64,000 nt of DNA from Sphingomonas spermidinifaciens. GTDB taxonomy: Bacteria > Pseudomonadota > Alphaproteobacteria > Sphingomonadales > Sphingomonadaceae. The notes beneath the pieces are model-generated. The model was not told the origin of the DNA, did not search any database, and saw only the letters and a list, made by a program, of their open reading frames with translations. Shown here piece by piece: positions 25,886 through 35,552 of the stretch. Position 1 is the stretch's first letter, and each line of letters opens with the position of its first letter. Location of the stretch: NCBI RefSeq assembly GCF_002351485.1, contig NZ_NWMW01000002.1, positions 434,001 through 498,000 on the forward strand. Reading direction: 5' to 3'. The translations under genes and the position numbers were made by a program.

Positions 25886-27859
25886 ATGCAATCCTCGAAA
25901 ATCCTGTGGGGTCAGGTCGTGATCGTCCTCCTGACCGTGCTCGGCGCGGTCTCGGGTGCGACCCAATGGACCGCAAAGGCGCTCGGCTACCAAAGCGCGC
26001 TGGGGCCGCCCTGGTTCGTCGTTCGCGGCTATCCGGTCTATCCGCCGCCCGCCTTCTTCTGGTGGTGGTTCAGCTACGACGCCTATGCGCCCGAGATCTT
26101 CGTGACCGGCGCCTATATCGCCGCGTCCGGCGGCATCGTCGCGGTCGTCGTCGCCATCGCCATGTCGGTGTGGCGCGCCCGCGAACGCAAGCACGCCGAG
26201 ACCTATGGCTCGGCGCGCTGGGCAAGCGAGCAGGAAATGGAGCGGGCCGGGTTGCTGGGCGATGACGGCGTCGTGCTCGGCCGCCTGCGCCGCGCCTATC
26301 TCCGCCACGACGGTCCCGAGCATGTGCTGTGCTTCGCGCCCACCCGTTCGGGCAAGGGCGTCGGCCTGGTCATTCCCTCGCTTCTCACCTGGCACGGCTC
26401 GGCGATCGTCCACGACATCAAGGGCGAGAACTGGACGCTGACCGCGGGCTTTCGCGCCCGGGTCGGCACGGTGCTGCTGTTCGATCCCACCAACCCCCAG
26501 TCGGCGGCTTATAATCCGCTGCTCGAAGTGCGGCGCGGCGAATGGGAAGTGCGCGACGTCCAGAATGTCGCAGATGTGCTGGTCGACCCCGAAGGCTCGC
26601 TCGAGCGCCGAAACCATTGGGAGAAGACAAGCCACGCGCTGCTCGTCGGGGCGATTCTCCACGTCCTCTATGCCGAACCCGAGAAGACCCTCGCCGGTGT
26701 GGCCGCCTTCCTGTCAGACCCGAGGCGGCCGATCGAAGCCACGCTCGCCGCGATGATGTCGACGCGGCACCTCGGCGAGGAGGGCGTGCATCCGGTGGTC
26801 GCGTCGGCCGCGCGCGAACTGCTCAACAAGTCGGAGAATGAGCGCTCAGGCGTGCTCTCGACCGCCATGTCCTTCCTTGGGCTCTACCGCGATCCCGTCG
26901 TGGCGCGCGTCACAGCCAGGTCCGAGTGGCAGATCGCGGACCTGGTCGAGGGCGATCGCCCGGCGACCCTCTACCTGGTCGTGCCGCCTTCCGACATCAG
27001 CCGGACCAAGCCTCTGATCCGCCTTCTCCTTAACCAGATCGGGCGCCGCCTGACCGAGGAACTCAAGCCCAGTGCCCGCCGCCACAAGGTGCTGCTGATG
27101 CTCGACGAGTTCCCGGCGCTTGGCCGCCTCGACTTCTTCGAGTCCGCGCTCGCCTTCATGGCGGGCTATGGCCTCAAGGCGTTCCTGATCGCCCAGTCCC
27201 TGAACCAGATCGAGAAGGCTTATGGCCCCAACAATGCGATCCTCGACAACTGCCATGTCCGGGTAAGCTTCGCGACCAATGACGAGCGAACCGCCAAGCG
27301 GATTTCCGACGCGCTCGGCACCGCGACCGAGATGCGTGCCATGAAGAACTATGCCGGCCACCGGCTCTCGCCCTGGCTGGGGCACCTGATGGTGTCGCGC
27401 ACCGAAACCGCGCGCGCCCTGCTGACGCCTGGCGAAGTGATGCAGCTTCCGCCCGACGACGAGATCGTGATGGTGGCCGGCGTCCACCCGATCCGCGCGC
27501 TGAAGGTCCGTTACTATGCCGACCCGAGACTCAAGGCGCGCGTGATCGCGCCTCCGTCACCCGAGGGGCGGCCGCCTCGTGCGAACGACTGGTCCAGCCT
27601 GCCCGCGTCCGAAGGTAGCAATGCCGCCACACCGAAGGGGGACGATGAAGACGATGCGGCTAATGGCGGCATCCGCCGTGAGCCGGAGCTGCCGGTCGAG
27701 CAGGAGATCGTTCCCTTACCCCCGCCACCACCACCCGGCGAATTCGAGTTCGACGATGCGGCGAGCGACGATGCCGCCGCCGCCCGGCGGGAGAACGATC
27801 GGATGCGCGGCGCCGCCCGCCAGGCGTCTCTCGATCCAAGCGATGGGATCGCGTTATGA
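25886..27859 (+). CDS. traG: Conjugal transfer coupling protein TraG (VirD4-type)
   Basis: 657 residues with two N-terminal membrane helices (about 8-30 and 72-95). Walker A is FAPTRSGKGVG and Walker B is VLLMLDEFPALG; NERSGVLSTAMSFL and AQSLNQIEKAYG are typical of TraG/VirD4 ATPases. It docks the relaxase-DNA complex at the type IV secretion channel in the inner membrane. The C-terminal 90 residues are acidic and proline-rich, probably the part that recognises the relaxosome. It overlaps the CopG-like gene by ATGA. Confidence 0.93.
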   Translation: MQSSKILWGQVVIVLLTVLGAVSGATQWTAKALGYQSALGPPWFVVRGYPVYPPPAFFWWWFSYDAYAPEIFVTGAYIAASGGIVAVVVAIAMSVWRARERKHAETYGSARWASEQEMERAGLLGDDGVVLGRLRRAYLRHDGPEHVLCFAPTRSGKGVGLVIPSLLTWHGSAIVHDIKGENWTLTAGFRARVGTVLLFDPTNPQSAAYNPLLEVRRGEWEVRDVQNVADVLVDPEGSLERRNHWEKTSHALLVGAILHVLYAEPEKTLAGVAAFLSDPRRPIEATLAAMMSTRHLGEEGVHPVVASAARELLNKSENERSGVLSTAMSFLGLYRDPVVARVTARSEWQIADLVEGDRPATLYLVVPPSDISRTKPLIRLLLNQIGRRLTEELKPSARRHKVLLMLDEFPALGRLDFFESALAFMAGYGLKAFLIAQSLNQIEKAYGPNNAILDNCHVRVSFATNDERTAKRISDALGTATEMRAMKNYAGHRLSPWLGHLMVSRTETARALLTPGEVMQLPPDDEIVMVAGVHPIRALKVRYYADPRLKARVIAPPSPEGRPPRANDWSSLPASEGSNAATPKGDDEDDAANGGIRREPELPVEQEIVPLPPPPPPGEFEFDDAASDDAAAARRENDRMRGAARQASLDPSDGIAL

Positions 27860-28284
27860 GCGGGCTCAGGGTCAAGCACACCTTCCGGCTGCCGCCTGAT
27901 CTCTCGGCGCAGCTTGCCGATTATGCCGCGCGCAAGCGAGTCACGCAGGCCTTGGTGGTCGAGACCGCGCTCGCTAGCTTCCTGTCCGGTGACAGCAGCG
28001 AGCATCTCGAAGCGGCCCTCAGCCGCCGGCTCGATCGCATCACCCGCCAGGCGGATCGGCTCGCCTGGCATGTCGAACTGGGCAATGAGACGCTGGCGCT
28101 GTTCGTGCGCTTCTGGCTGATCAACAATCCGCCGCTGCCCGACACCGCGCTGGCGGCGGCGCAGGCGATGGGCAAGGAACGCTGGGAGCGCTTCGTCGAA
28201 ACGCTCAATCGGCGCATGGATTTCGGACCGCGGCTGAAGAACGAAGTGTCCGACGATGTAAACCCGAGCGTCGGATCGCGCTGA
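27856..28284 (+). CDS. CopG/ribbon-helix-helix-type conjugation regulator
   Basis: The 142-residue protein starts with a ribbon-helix-helix fold (KHTFRLPPDLSAQLADYAARK, shown in part) and continues as a long helical region with FVRFWLINNPPLP. It is regularly found between traG and trbB and is thought to be a DNA-binding accessory to transfer or a repressor of the trb genes. In this window the next transfer gene, trbB, is nearly 8 kb away because of a cargo block inserted behind it. Confidence 0.82.
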   Translation: MSGLRVKHTFRLPPDLSAQLADYAARKRVTQALVVETALASFLSGDSSEHLEAALSRRLDRITRQADRLAWHVELGNETLALFVRFWLINNPPLPDTALAAAQAMGKERWERFVETLNRRMDFGPRLKNEVSDDVNPSVGSR

Positions 28285-28584
28285 CCGGAAGGCAGCTTCC
28301 GACCCGTCTTCCGACATCGAAGTTGATCGGGAGCGCACCAAAACCTACCGCCTGTTCAATTTACCGCGCGCAGGATGGCAAATGGTTGAATTGGAGGACT
28401 TGCCGGCGAGGGGCGTTTTGGAAGCCAGAGTGGCGCGCTTTCGGCGAGTCTCCGACAATTGCGACACTTCGCCGCCTCGTAAAGTTTCCAGTTGCGGCGC
28501 GAGGCCCGCGCGTCCGTAACAACCCCTATGTCGGGCTATCCGTGCCCCACCTAGCCTTGGCCATCGATATTGGCGGAGGCCGAC
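28285..28584. other. Junction between transfer genes and cargo block
   Basis: 300 bp without a supported gene. It marks the left junction of the stress/ion cargo inserted between the CopG-like gene and trbB and should hold the promoter for the stress protein gene. No flanking repeat was found by eye. Confidence 0.4.
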
Positions 28585-29388
28585 ATGAAGAACATCCTGT
28601 TGCTGATGCATGACGACCCAGGCCAGCAGGCGCGCCTGTCGGTCGCGCTTGACCTGGCGCGTGTCCTTGGCGGGCACCTGACCTGTCTCGATGTGGTCGA
28701 GATGCCGCCCGCGATCGTGGCTGGCATGGACGATTGCCGGGCGACCGCGATGGTGCTCGAGTGCGAGCAGCAGCGCGAGCTGGCGAACCGGGCGCGAACC
28801 GAGCCGCAGCTCAAGGCGTCGGGGCTCGACTTTGACTGGGTCGAGACGACCGGTTATCTAAGCCCCAGCGTTCGCGACGCCGCGGGCCTCACCGACCTCA
28901 TCATCCTCAACCGCGAACTCGCGGGCGGGAAGCCCGACATGCGCGAGATCGCGGGTGAAGTGCTGATCGGTGCCGGACGCCCGATCATAGCCGTTCCCGA
29001 GCAGGTTCGCGGGTTCGGAGCCTATGGGCACGCGCTGATCGCTTGGGACGGCAGCAAGGAAGCCGATGCCGCATTGCGCGCGGCCGTGCCCCTGCTCCAG
29101 CACGCGACGGCCATCACCCTGCTCGAAGTGCAGGACGGTTCGGTCAGGGCGCCAGCCAACGCGGCCCTCGACTATCTCGTCATGCATGGCATGACCGCCA
29201 CCATTCGGCGCGAGAGCTCGATGTTCGATATCCCGAGCACGGTGATCCTCGATACGATCGACTCGCTGGGTGCCGCCTATCTGGTGATGGGAGGCTTTGG
29301 GCATAGCCGCTTCATCGAGGCGGCGCTCGGCGGGGTGACCAAGCGGATGCTCGCCGAATGCCCGGTGCCTGTTTTCCTCACCCATTGA
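28585..29388 (+). CDS. Tandem-domain universal stress protein
   Basis: 267 residues containing two UspA folds (about 1-140 and 150-267). The second keeps the ATP-binding pattern MGGFGHSRFIEAALGG; the first is degenerate. The upstream TTG at 28570 is less likely than the ATG with GGAGG before it. Such proteins help survival in stasis and oxidative or metal stress. It is followed after 16 bp by a kinase-like gene. Confidence 0.88.
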   Translation: MKNILLLMHDDPGQQARLSVALDLARVLGGHLTCLDVVEMPPAIVAGMDDCRATAMVLECEQQRELANRARTEPQLKASGLDFDWVETTGYLSPSVRDAAGLTDLIILNRELAGGKPDMREIAGEVLIGAGRPIIAVPEQVRGFGAYGHALIAWDGSKEADAALRAAVPLLQHATAITLLEVQDGSVRAPANAALDYLVMHGMTATIRRESSMFDIPSTVILDTIDSLGAAYLVMGGFGHSRFIEAALGGVTKRMLAECPVPVFLTH

Positions 29389-29404
29389 GAAGCGGCGCGG
29401 GACG

Positions 29405-30955
29405 ATGCCACCGAACCTTCGTCCTGCTCCCCGCAATGCCGAACCGGTCCAGGCCGAGATCCTGCGCTTTCTTGCGAGCCCGGATGGGCTGGCGACGGCG
29501 GGACCATGCCGGCGTATCGACACCCATGCCGCAACCGTCTTTCTTGCCGGGGACCGCGCCTGGAAGCTCAAGCGCGCGGTGCGCTATGCCTATCTCGACT
29601 TCTCTACTCCCGAGCTGCGCCGCGCTGCGCTCGAGGCCGAGCTCCTGCTGAACCGGCGAACCGCGCCGGGCCTATATCGCGCGGTGCTTCCTGTCGTTCG
29701 CGTCGACGAGACGCTGGCGATCGGCGGCGAAGGTCCCGCCGTCGACTGGATCCTCGAGATGGAACGGTTTCCCGATGGCGCGCTGCTCGACGAGCTCGCG
29801 GACGCAGGGGCTCTCGATCCGGGGCTGATGCAAGGCCTCGCCGACCGCATCCACGGCTTCCACGAGCATGCGGAAAGGGTTGTGGTCCGCGATGGCGCCA
29901 TGAGATTTGGCAACGTGATCGAGGGAAATGCCGAGAGCCTGGCTCCCTTCGCTGGCGTGCTGGGTGAGGCACGTATCGCCGCATTGCTCCAAGCGCAGCG
30001 CGCCAGCTGGAAGCGCCATTCCGGCTTGCTCGACGAACGCGGACGCAAGGGTTTCGTACGCCACGCCCATGGCGACCTTCATCTCGCCAATGTCGCTCTG
30101 GTGGAAGGCGAGCCGACGCCGTTCGACTGTCTGGAGTTCAGTGTCGAACTCGCGACGATAGACACGCTCTACGATCTGGCCTTCCTGCTCATGGACCTGT
30201 GGCACAGGAACCTGCGCACCGAAGCGAACCTCGTCTTCAACCGCTATGTCGACCGCTCCGCCGATGAAAACGGCGTGCGGCTGCTGCCGCTGTTCCTCTC
30301 GGTCCGTGCAACGATCCGCGCGCACGTTCTCACTGCGACTGCTGCGCGAAGCGGCGCTGCGGAGCAAACCCGCGAGGCCGAGGCGTTCTTATCACTCGCG
30401 GCCGAACTGATCGCCCCCGTGCGCCCAAGGCTGGTCACCGTCGCCGGCCTGTCGGGGACCGGGAAATCGGCTGTGTCGCGGTCGCTTGGCGCCGAGCTCG
30501 GGGCTGCGCCGGGCGCGCGGATACTGCGCAGCGATGTGCTCCGCAAGCGGCTGGCGCAGGTGCCGCCGGAGCAAAAGCTGCCGGCCTCGCTCTACAGTCC
30601 GCTCGCGAGCCGCGTTGTCTACACGCTGCTCGCCAATCTTGCCGGTCGGCACCTCGCCCAAGGCACCGCCGTGATAGCGGACGCAGTCGCCGCCACCCCG
30701 GAGCAACGCGACGCCATCGCCCATGCCGCAGTTCACGCGCATGTGTCGTTCGTCGGGCTGTGGCTCGAAGCGAGCGAAGATGTCCGTCTCGACAGGGTAT
30801 GCGCCCGCCAGGCCGACGCCTCCGATGCCAATGCCGTAGTGGTGGTCGCGCAATCCGATGACTATGTCCCGCCGCCTGCGGACTGGCGCCGGCTCCCGGC
30901 GGCGCAGCCACTGGCCGATGTGGTCGCCCTCGCCCGTCGCGCGATCGGCGCCTAG
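29405..30955 (+). CDS. Bifunctional aminoglycoside phosphotransferase-like / AAA ATP-binding protein
   Basis: 516 residues. The N-terminal two thirds (about 30-330) is an APH/kinase-like domain with the catalytic loop RHAHGDLHLANV and DCLEFS. The C-terminal third (about 340-516) is a P-loop kinase-like domain with VAGLSGTGKSAVSR (Walker A) and a zeta-toxin/AAA_33-like pattern. This fusion is common beside universal stress proteins; the substrate is unknown and there is no reason to infer drug resistance. Confidence 0.85.
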   Translation: MPPNLRPAPRNAEPVQAEILRFLASPDGLATAGPCRRIDTHAATVFLAGDRAWKLKRAVRYAYLDFSTPELRRAALEAELLLNRRTAPGLYRAVLPVVRVDETLAIGGEGPAVDWILEMERFPDGALLDELADAGALDPGLMQGLADRIHGFHEHAERVVVRDGAMRFGNVIEGNAESLAPFAGVLGEARIAALLQAQRASWKRHSGLLDERGRKGFVRHAHGDLHLANVALVEGEPTPFDCLEFSVELATIDTLYDLAFLLMDLWHRNLRTEANLVFNRYVDRSADENGVRLLPLFLSVRATIRAHVLTATAARSGAAEQTREAEAFLSLAAELIAPVRPRLVTVAGLSGTGKSAVSRSLGAELGAAPGARILRSDVLRKRLAQVPPEQKLPASLYSPLASRVVYTLLANLAGRHLAQGTAVIADAVAATPEQRDAIAHAAVHAHVSFVGLWLEASEDVRLDRVCARQADASDANAVVVVAQSDDYVPPPADWRRLPAAQPLADVVALARRAIGA

Positions 30956-30989
30956 CAGCGCCGCGCCGGCGAGGCGTTGCGCTGGCGGG

Positions 30990-33575
30990 TCACGCAGTCC
31001 CGGGGCGCCGCCGGAAATGCTTCGCGGCCTCGAGTGCAACCAGCACGAACGCGCCTGCGCCCAGTGCCACCAGGCCATCGGTCCAGCCGAGCGCCGTCAT
31101 GCCAAGGAGCTTGGCGGCAGCGGGCACAAATTCCGCGAGCGCCAGCGCCGCTGCCGCCAGTGCCGCGATTGCCGCGAAGGCGATGTTGGGACGACGCAGC
31201 GCGGTCACGAGCGATGCCGAGAAGGATCGGTTGACCAGAACCAGGCTTAGGATCGTGCCGACCAGCGCGAAGAATGTCGTGCCGCGCAATTCCGCCTCGG
31301 GCGCGCCCGCCGCGAGCAGCCAAAGCAGCACGGCGGAGACGCTCGCAAGGGCGGCCAGCCCCTGGGCGATCGACCAGCCGACCAGCGCGCGGGACAATAA
31401 AAGGCTACGGGGCGGACGCGGCGGCCGGCGCATGACATCGGCTTCGTCGGTCTCCGCCTCGAAAACCAGTGAGCAGACGGGATCGATGATCATCTCGAGC
31501 AGCGCGATATGAACCGGTCCCAGCAGGATCGGCAGGCCGAAGAGTAACGGCATCAGCGCAAGACCTGCGATCGGAATATGTACGGCGACGATGAACCCCA
31601 TCGCCTTGCGGAGATTGTCGTAGATCCGCCGGCCCATGCGGATCGCGGTCGCGATCGACCCGAAATCGTCGTCCAGAAGAACGATCGCGGCGGCTTCGCG
31701 CGCCACGTCGGTCCCGCGACCGCCCATTGCGATCCCGATATCGGCCGCCTTGAGCGACGGCGCGTCGTTTACTCCGTCGCCCGTCATCCCGACGACTTCG
31801 CCTGCTGACTTGAGCGCCTCGACGATCCGCAGCTTCTGCTCGGACATGATCCGCGCGAAGACCGTGATGTGCTGCACGCGCCGCGCCAACTCGGCATCAT
31901 TCATGGCAGCGAGCATGGCTCCAGTGACGACTTCGCCTTCAACGATCCCCGCAGCGCGCGCGATCGCCCGCGCCGTCTCGGGATAGTCGCCTGTGATCAT
32001 CACCACGCGGATGCCCGCGCTCCGGCATTGCCGCACCGCTTCGGGCACCGATGCCCGCAATGGATCGCGCAGACCTACAAGGCCGCGATAGGCGAAGTCG
32101 AACCCGCGCTGGGATTTGGGAAAGTCGCGCCCGCGCCAGCGCGCCTCGGCGACGCCCAGCACGCGCAGCCCTTCGCCGGCCATCGCATCGACCGCGGCAC
32201 GCATCGCGGCGCGCGCATCGGCGTCCAGTCCGCACAGCTCGGCGATCGCCTCCGGCGCGCCCTTGGATGCGATCAGATGGTCCTCGGCCGCGCCGCCCGT
32301 CCGCCACACATGCGACACCGCCAGCAGCCCTGGATCGAGTGGATATTGGTGGCTCAAGTCCCAGTCGGCAGCGCGCCGCCCTGCAGTGCCGGCCTCGCGT
32401 TGCGTGCGGCCGAGATCATGAAACGCAATCTCCATCGGATCGAAGGGCTGCGGCGCGCTGGCGAGCAGTGCCAGCTCCGCGATGGGCAGGAATGCTTCGG
32501 GAAGCGCTGTTCCATCGGTTGCGAAGGCGCTGTCATCGGAAAGCCTGAGCTCGGCGACCGTCATCCGGTTCTCGGTGAGCGTGCCGGTCTTGTCGGTGCA
32601 GAGCACGGTTGCCGACCCCAGCGTCTCGATCGCGGCGGCACGTCTGGCCAGCACGCGCTCGCGCGACATGCGCATAGCCCCCATCGCAAGAAAGATGACG
32701 AGCACCACGGGAAATTCTTCGGGCATCATCGACATGCCCAGCGCAATCCCCGCGAGTGCCGCCTCCAGCCAGCTTCCACGCAACAGTCCGAACAGCAGTA
32801 CCGCGAGGCCGCTGATCAGGACGGCGCCTGCCGCGAACGACGCCACCAGCCGTCGGGTCTCGCGGTACAACCGGGGCGATTGCGTCTCCAGGAGCGCAAG
32901 AGACTGGCCGATCCGCCCGATCTCGCTTCTCTCGCCGGTGGCAGCGACCCTGCAGAGTCCACTGCCGCGCACCACAAGGGTTCCCGAAAACACATAAGCG
33001 AGACCATCGCCGCCTGGCCGCGGCGCAGCCAGATCTGATCCATCGGGTGCCTCGACCTTGGCGACCGCGACGGATTCGCCGGTCAGCAGCGACTCGTCGA
33101 GGGCAAGCGCGTCATTGTCGACTACCCAGCCATCGGCTGGAACCCGGTCGCCCTCGCCGAGCAGGACCAGGTCGCCGCGCACCACTTCACGGCCGGGAAT
33201 GCGCCGGTGCGCGCCGTCGCGCAGCACTAATGCGCGCGGGCTCGCCATCTCCCGAAGCGCCTCGAGCGAGCGCTCGCTGCGCGACTCCTGGACCGCCGTC
33301 ACCACCACCGAGAAGCCTGCGAAAGCGAGCAGCATCAGCGCCTCGCCGAGATCGCCGAGCGCCAGATAGATCCCGCCGCCGATCAGAAGCAGCAGGAGCA
33401 TCGGTTCGCGGAGAACGCCGAGTACGACGCCGGCGAGTGACCGGCGGCGGCGTCGCGCCAGTTCGTTGTAGCCGTCCGTCGCCAGCCGAAGCATTGCCTC
33501 CGCTTCGCTCAGTCCGGCGGGCCCCGCACGCGCAGCGGTGGCAGCCGGGTCAGCGGTCGTCTGGTCAGGCGGCAT
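30990..33575 (-). CDS. Cation-translocating P-type ATPase with PEEFP motif
   Basis: The ATG at 33575 (MPPDQTTADP) gives 861 residues; the longer frame overlaps the neighbour and is rejected. Seen: actuator loop with LLTGESV, phosphorylation site CTDKTGTLTEN, hinge TGDGVNDAPSLKAADIG, and about eight to ten membrane helices. The ion-binding helix 4 carries MMPEEFPVVL rather than the PEGLP of calcium/sodium pumps or the CPC of heavy-metal pumps. It falls in the P2/P3-like group, probably a calcium, proton or similar pump; substrate uncertain. It overlaps the upstream stress-protein gene by 11 bp. Confidence 0.88.
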   Translation of the reverse strand: MPPDQTTADPAATAARAGPAGLSEAEAMLRLATDGYNELARRRRRSLAGVVLGVLREPMLLLLLIGGGIYLALGDLGEALMLLAFAGFSVVVTAVQESRSERSLEALREMASPRALVLRDGAHRRIPGREVVRGDLVLLGEGDRVPADGWVVDNDALALDESLLTGESVAVAKVEAPDGSDLAAPRPGGDGLAYVFSGTLVVRGSGLCRVAATGERSEIGRIGQSLALLETQSPRLYRETRRLVASFAAGAVLISGLAVLLFGLLRGSWLEAALAGIALGMSMMPEEFPVVLVIFLAMGAMRMSRERVLARRAAAIETLGSATVLCTDKTGTLTENRMTVAELRLSDDSAFATDGTALPEAFLPIAELALLASAPQPFDPMEIAFHDLGRTQREAGTAGRRAADWDLSHQYPLDPGLLAVSHVWRTGGAAEDHLIASKGAPEAIAELCGLDADARAAMRAAVDAMAGEGLRVLGVAEARWRGRDFPKSQRGFDFAYRGLVGLRDPLRASVPEAVRQCRSAGIRVVMITGDYPETARAIARAAGIVEGEVVTGAMLAAMNDAELARRVQHITVFARIMSEQKLRIVEALKSAGEVVGMTGDGVNDAPSLKAADIGIAMGGRGTDVAREAAAIVLLDDDFGSIATAIRMGRRIYDNLRKAMGFIVAVHIPIAGLALMPLLFGLPILLGPVHIALLEMIIDPVCSLVFEAETDEADVMRRPPRPPRSLLLSRALVGWSIAQGLAALASVSAVLLWLLAAGAPEAELRGTTFFALVGTILSLVLVNRSFSASLVTALRRPNIAFAAIAALAAAALALAEFVPAAAKLLGMTALGWTDGLVALGAGAFVLVALEAAKHFRRRPGTA

Positions 33576-34005
33576 TGGGAACAGCGTCGCGTACCACGAA
33601 CACCGAGCATTTCGCGTGACGCACCACGCGAGACGCATTCGCGCCGAGCAGATAGTCGCGCATCGCTGGACGATGCGAGGACAGGACGATGAGATCCGCG
33701 CCGATCAGCTCGCCGATCGACAGGATCGTCGCATAGATGCCGCCGCATTCGACATGGTGAGCGACCTCACCGGCACCTTCGACCGTGGCGGCAAGCGATC
33801 CGAGCTTGGCGCGCGCGGCCTCCATCATCCCGCGAAAGGCAAGCGGCGACCATTGCGCCTCGAGCATGGCGGTGCGCTCGGGCACGACGCTCGCTAGCGA
33901 CAATTTGGCGCTGAAGCTCTTGCACAGCGCTACTGCCGTCGGCAGCGCCTTCTCCCAGGAGCTTGGCTGGTCGAGATCGACCGGGACAAGAATGCTGCGA
34001 TACAT
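33565..34005 (-). CDS. Single-domain universal stress protein
   Basis: 146 residues with the UspA start YRSILVPVDLDQPSSW and nucleotide-binding loop SSHRPAMRDYLLGANASRVV. It is the first gene of a minus-strand pair with the P-type ATPase, so the pump and this protein are expressed together. The start lies 9 bases after AAGGAGG. Confidence 0.9.
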   Translation of the reverse strand: MYRSILVPVDLDQPSSWEKALPTAVALCKSFSAKLSLASVVPERTAMLEAQWSPLAFRGMMEAARAKLGSLAATVEGAGEVAHHVECGGIYATILSIGELIGADLIVLSSHRPAMRDYLLGANASRVVRHAKCSVFVVRDAVPNAA

Positions 34006-34135
34006 GTCTGCCTCCTTTAATGCCGGGCGCGTTCGCGCGGCCTTGGCTTGGTGAAGGCTAGGCCAGCACTGAGGGCGCGGCGCTTGGTGATCTTACCTAG
34101 TGCGAGCATCGGCGGCCGGTGCGAGGAGGCAAGGC

Positions 34136-34837
34136 ATGCGAAGCGTCACGACCCATCCCGAACGTCATAGCGTCCAGCGGATCGGCTGGCTTCGCGCCGC
34201 CGTGCTTGGCGCCAATGACGGCGTCGTCTCGACCGGCAGTCTGATCGTGGGCGTCGCGGCGTCGGACAGCGGCAGCGCGGGTGTCCTTCTCGCCGGCACC
34301 GCCGCGCTGGTCGCTGGGGCGATGTCGATGGCGGCGGGCGAATATGTCTCGGTCAGCTCCCAATCGGACAGCGAGCACGCGAACCTGGCAAAGGAACAGC
34401 GCGAACTCGCCGAGCAGCCCGGCTTTGAGCATGAGGAGCTCGCGCAGATCTACATCTCGCGCGGGCTCAATCCCGCTCTGGCCGGCGAGGTCGCCAGTCA
34501 GCTGATGGCAAAGGATGCGCTCAGTGCGCACGCCCGCGACGAACTGGGAATGTCCGATCTCTCGTCAGCGCGGCCGCTCCAGGCCGCGCTCACCTCGGCG
34601 GCGACCTTCAGCGCAGGTGCCGCGGCGCCGCTGCTGATCGCGGCACTTTCTCCCGAGCGGCTGTTGATCTGGCTGGTCAGCGCAACGTCACTGCTCTGCC
34701 TGGCCGTTCTCGGCGCGCTGGGCGCGATCGCAGGAGACGCTTCGCCGGCACGCTCGGTGGTGCGCGTCACTTTCTGGGGCGCGCTGGCGATGGCTGTCAC
34801 TGCCGGTATCGGCAGCCTGATCGGCACGTCGGTCTGA
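34136..34837 (+). CDS. VIT1/CCC1-family metal transporter
   Basis: 233 residues. The N-terminus has WLRAAVLGANDGVVSTGSLI, then AMSMAAGEYVSVSSQSDSE, both signatures of the VIT family, which moves iron or manganese across membranes. Helices are at about 25-50, 55-75, 150-170, 175-200 and 205-230, with a cytoplasmic metal-binding helix between. The ATG at 34136 follows GAGGAGG. It is divergent from the stress protein/P-type ATPase pair. Confidence 0.88.
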   Translation: MRSVTTHPERHSVQRIGWLRAAVLGANDGVVSTGSLIVGVAASDSGSAGVLLAGTAALVAGAMSMAAGEYVSVSSQSDSEHANLAKEQRELAEQPGFEHEELAQIYISRGLNPALAGEVASQLMAKDALSAHARDELGMSDLSSARPLQAALTSAATFSAGAAAPLLIAALSPERLLIWLVSATSLLCLAVLGALGAIAGDASPARSVVRVTFWGALAMAVTAGIGSLIGTSV

Positions 34838-34888
34838 CCGCCGCCCGGGCTGCCATAGGAACTCGAACGGCTTCGTGTTCCGGTAGCG

Positions 34889-35528
34889 TCAATACCGGCT
34901 GAGGTTAACGCCCGACCCGTTGCCGGAATTGGGACGACAGTCCCGCAGCCGGATCGACAACAGCCCTCCCCATAGCAGCCAGGCGCCGATGTTGATGCCT
35001 CGAAGATGCCGAGGCCGGGCGTCGGCAAGCCGGCATCGAGGCGCGGCGCCTGGAACCCCGCCAGCAACCCAGAGGCCAGCATGATCATGATGGTTGCGGC
35101 CGAGAACCAGCGAAAGTCTCCGCGGAGCGTCAGGGCCGCGGAGCCGACCGCCCCGATGATGCAGGCGACGGTGAGACCGGTCAGGACCCGATGCATCGTG
35201 TCGCTCAAGTCTCTCGGGCTTCCCCGCATGTGCATCGGGAAAAATGTCGCAATCAGGCCGATCAGGCCGACCGCGATGATGAACGATCCTGTCGCTTTCA
35301 GCCCAGCCTGCGCCCGGATTCCGGCGCCGAACCCTATCAGCAGCAAGTCATAGAGCAGGAAGGGCGCGAGGACGATCGAACGGGTGGGGGCGCCGATCGC
35401 GCCATACTCACTGACGGCCTGTGCCGTATAGTCGTAGCCGGGCAAGCCAGCGCGGCGGCGAGGTCGATCACCACATACAGCAGCGAGGAAACGAGGCCGC
35501 ATCGGATCAGGATCTTCGCGGTCGGCAT
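34889..35528 (-). pseudogene. DUF998 membrane protein gene with two single-base frameshifts
   Basis: The minus strand reads MPTAKILIRCGLVSSLLY, then switches frame at TGCCCGGCTAC (about 35445), continues YDYTAQAVSEYGAIGAP... through helices to GLGIFE, and shifts again near 35014 into INIGAWLLWGGLLSIRL, ending at TGA 34889. Each shift is repaired by one added base. Reassembled it is a roughly 210-residue protein with about six helices, the length and pattern of DUF998. Real decay or missed bases in G/C runs are both possible. Confidence 0.65.
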
Positions 35529-35552
35529 GTCTCTATTCCTGCGCAAAGGCTC

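Noticed and set aside
24057..25976. 639-aa minus-strand frame opposite the relaxase gene
   Set aside because: High GC makes the antisense of DUF3363 open; the plus strand has relaxase motifs, the minus strand none.
34498..35502. A 334-aa intact minus-strand membrane protein
   Set aside because: Only the middle part is DUF998-like; the start and end are out-of-frame translations across frameshifts, and the end overlaps the VIT gene antisense.
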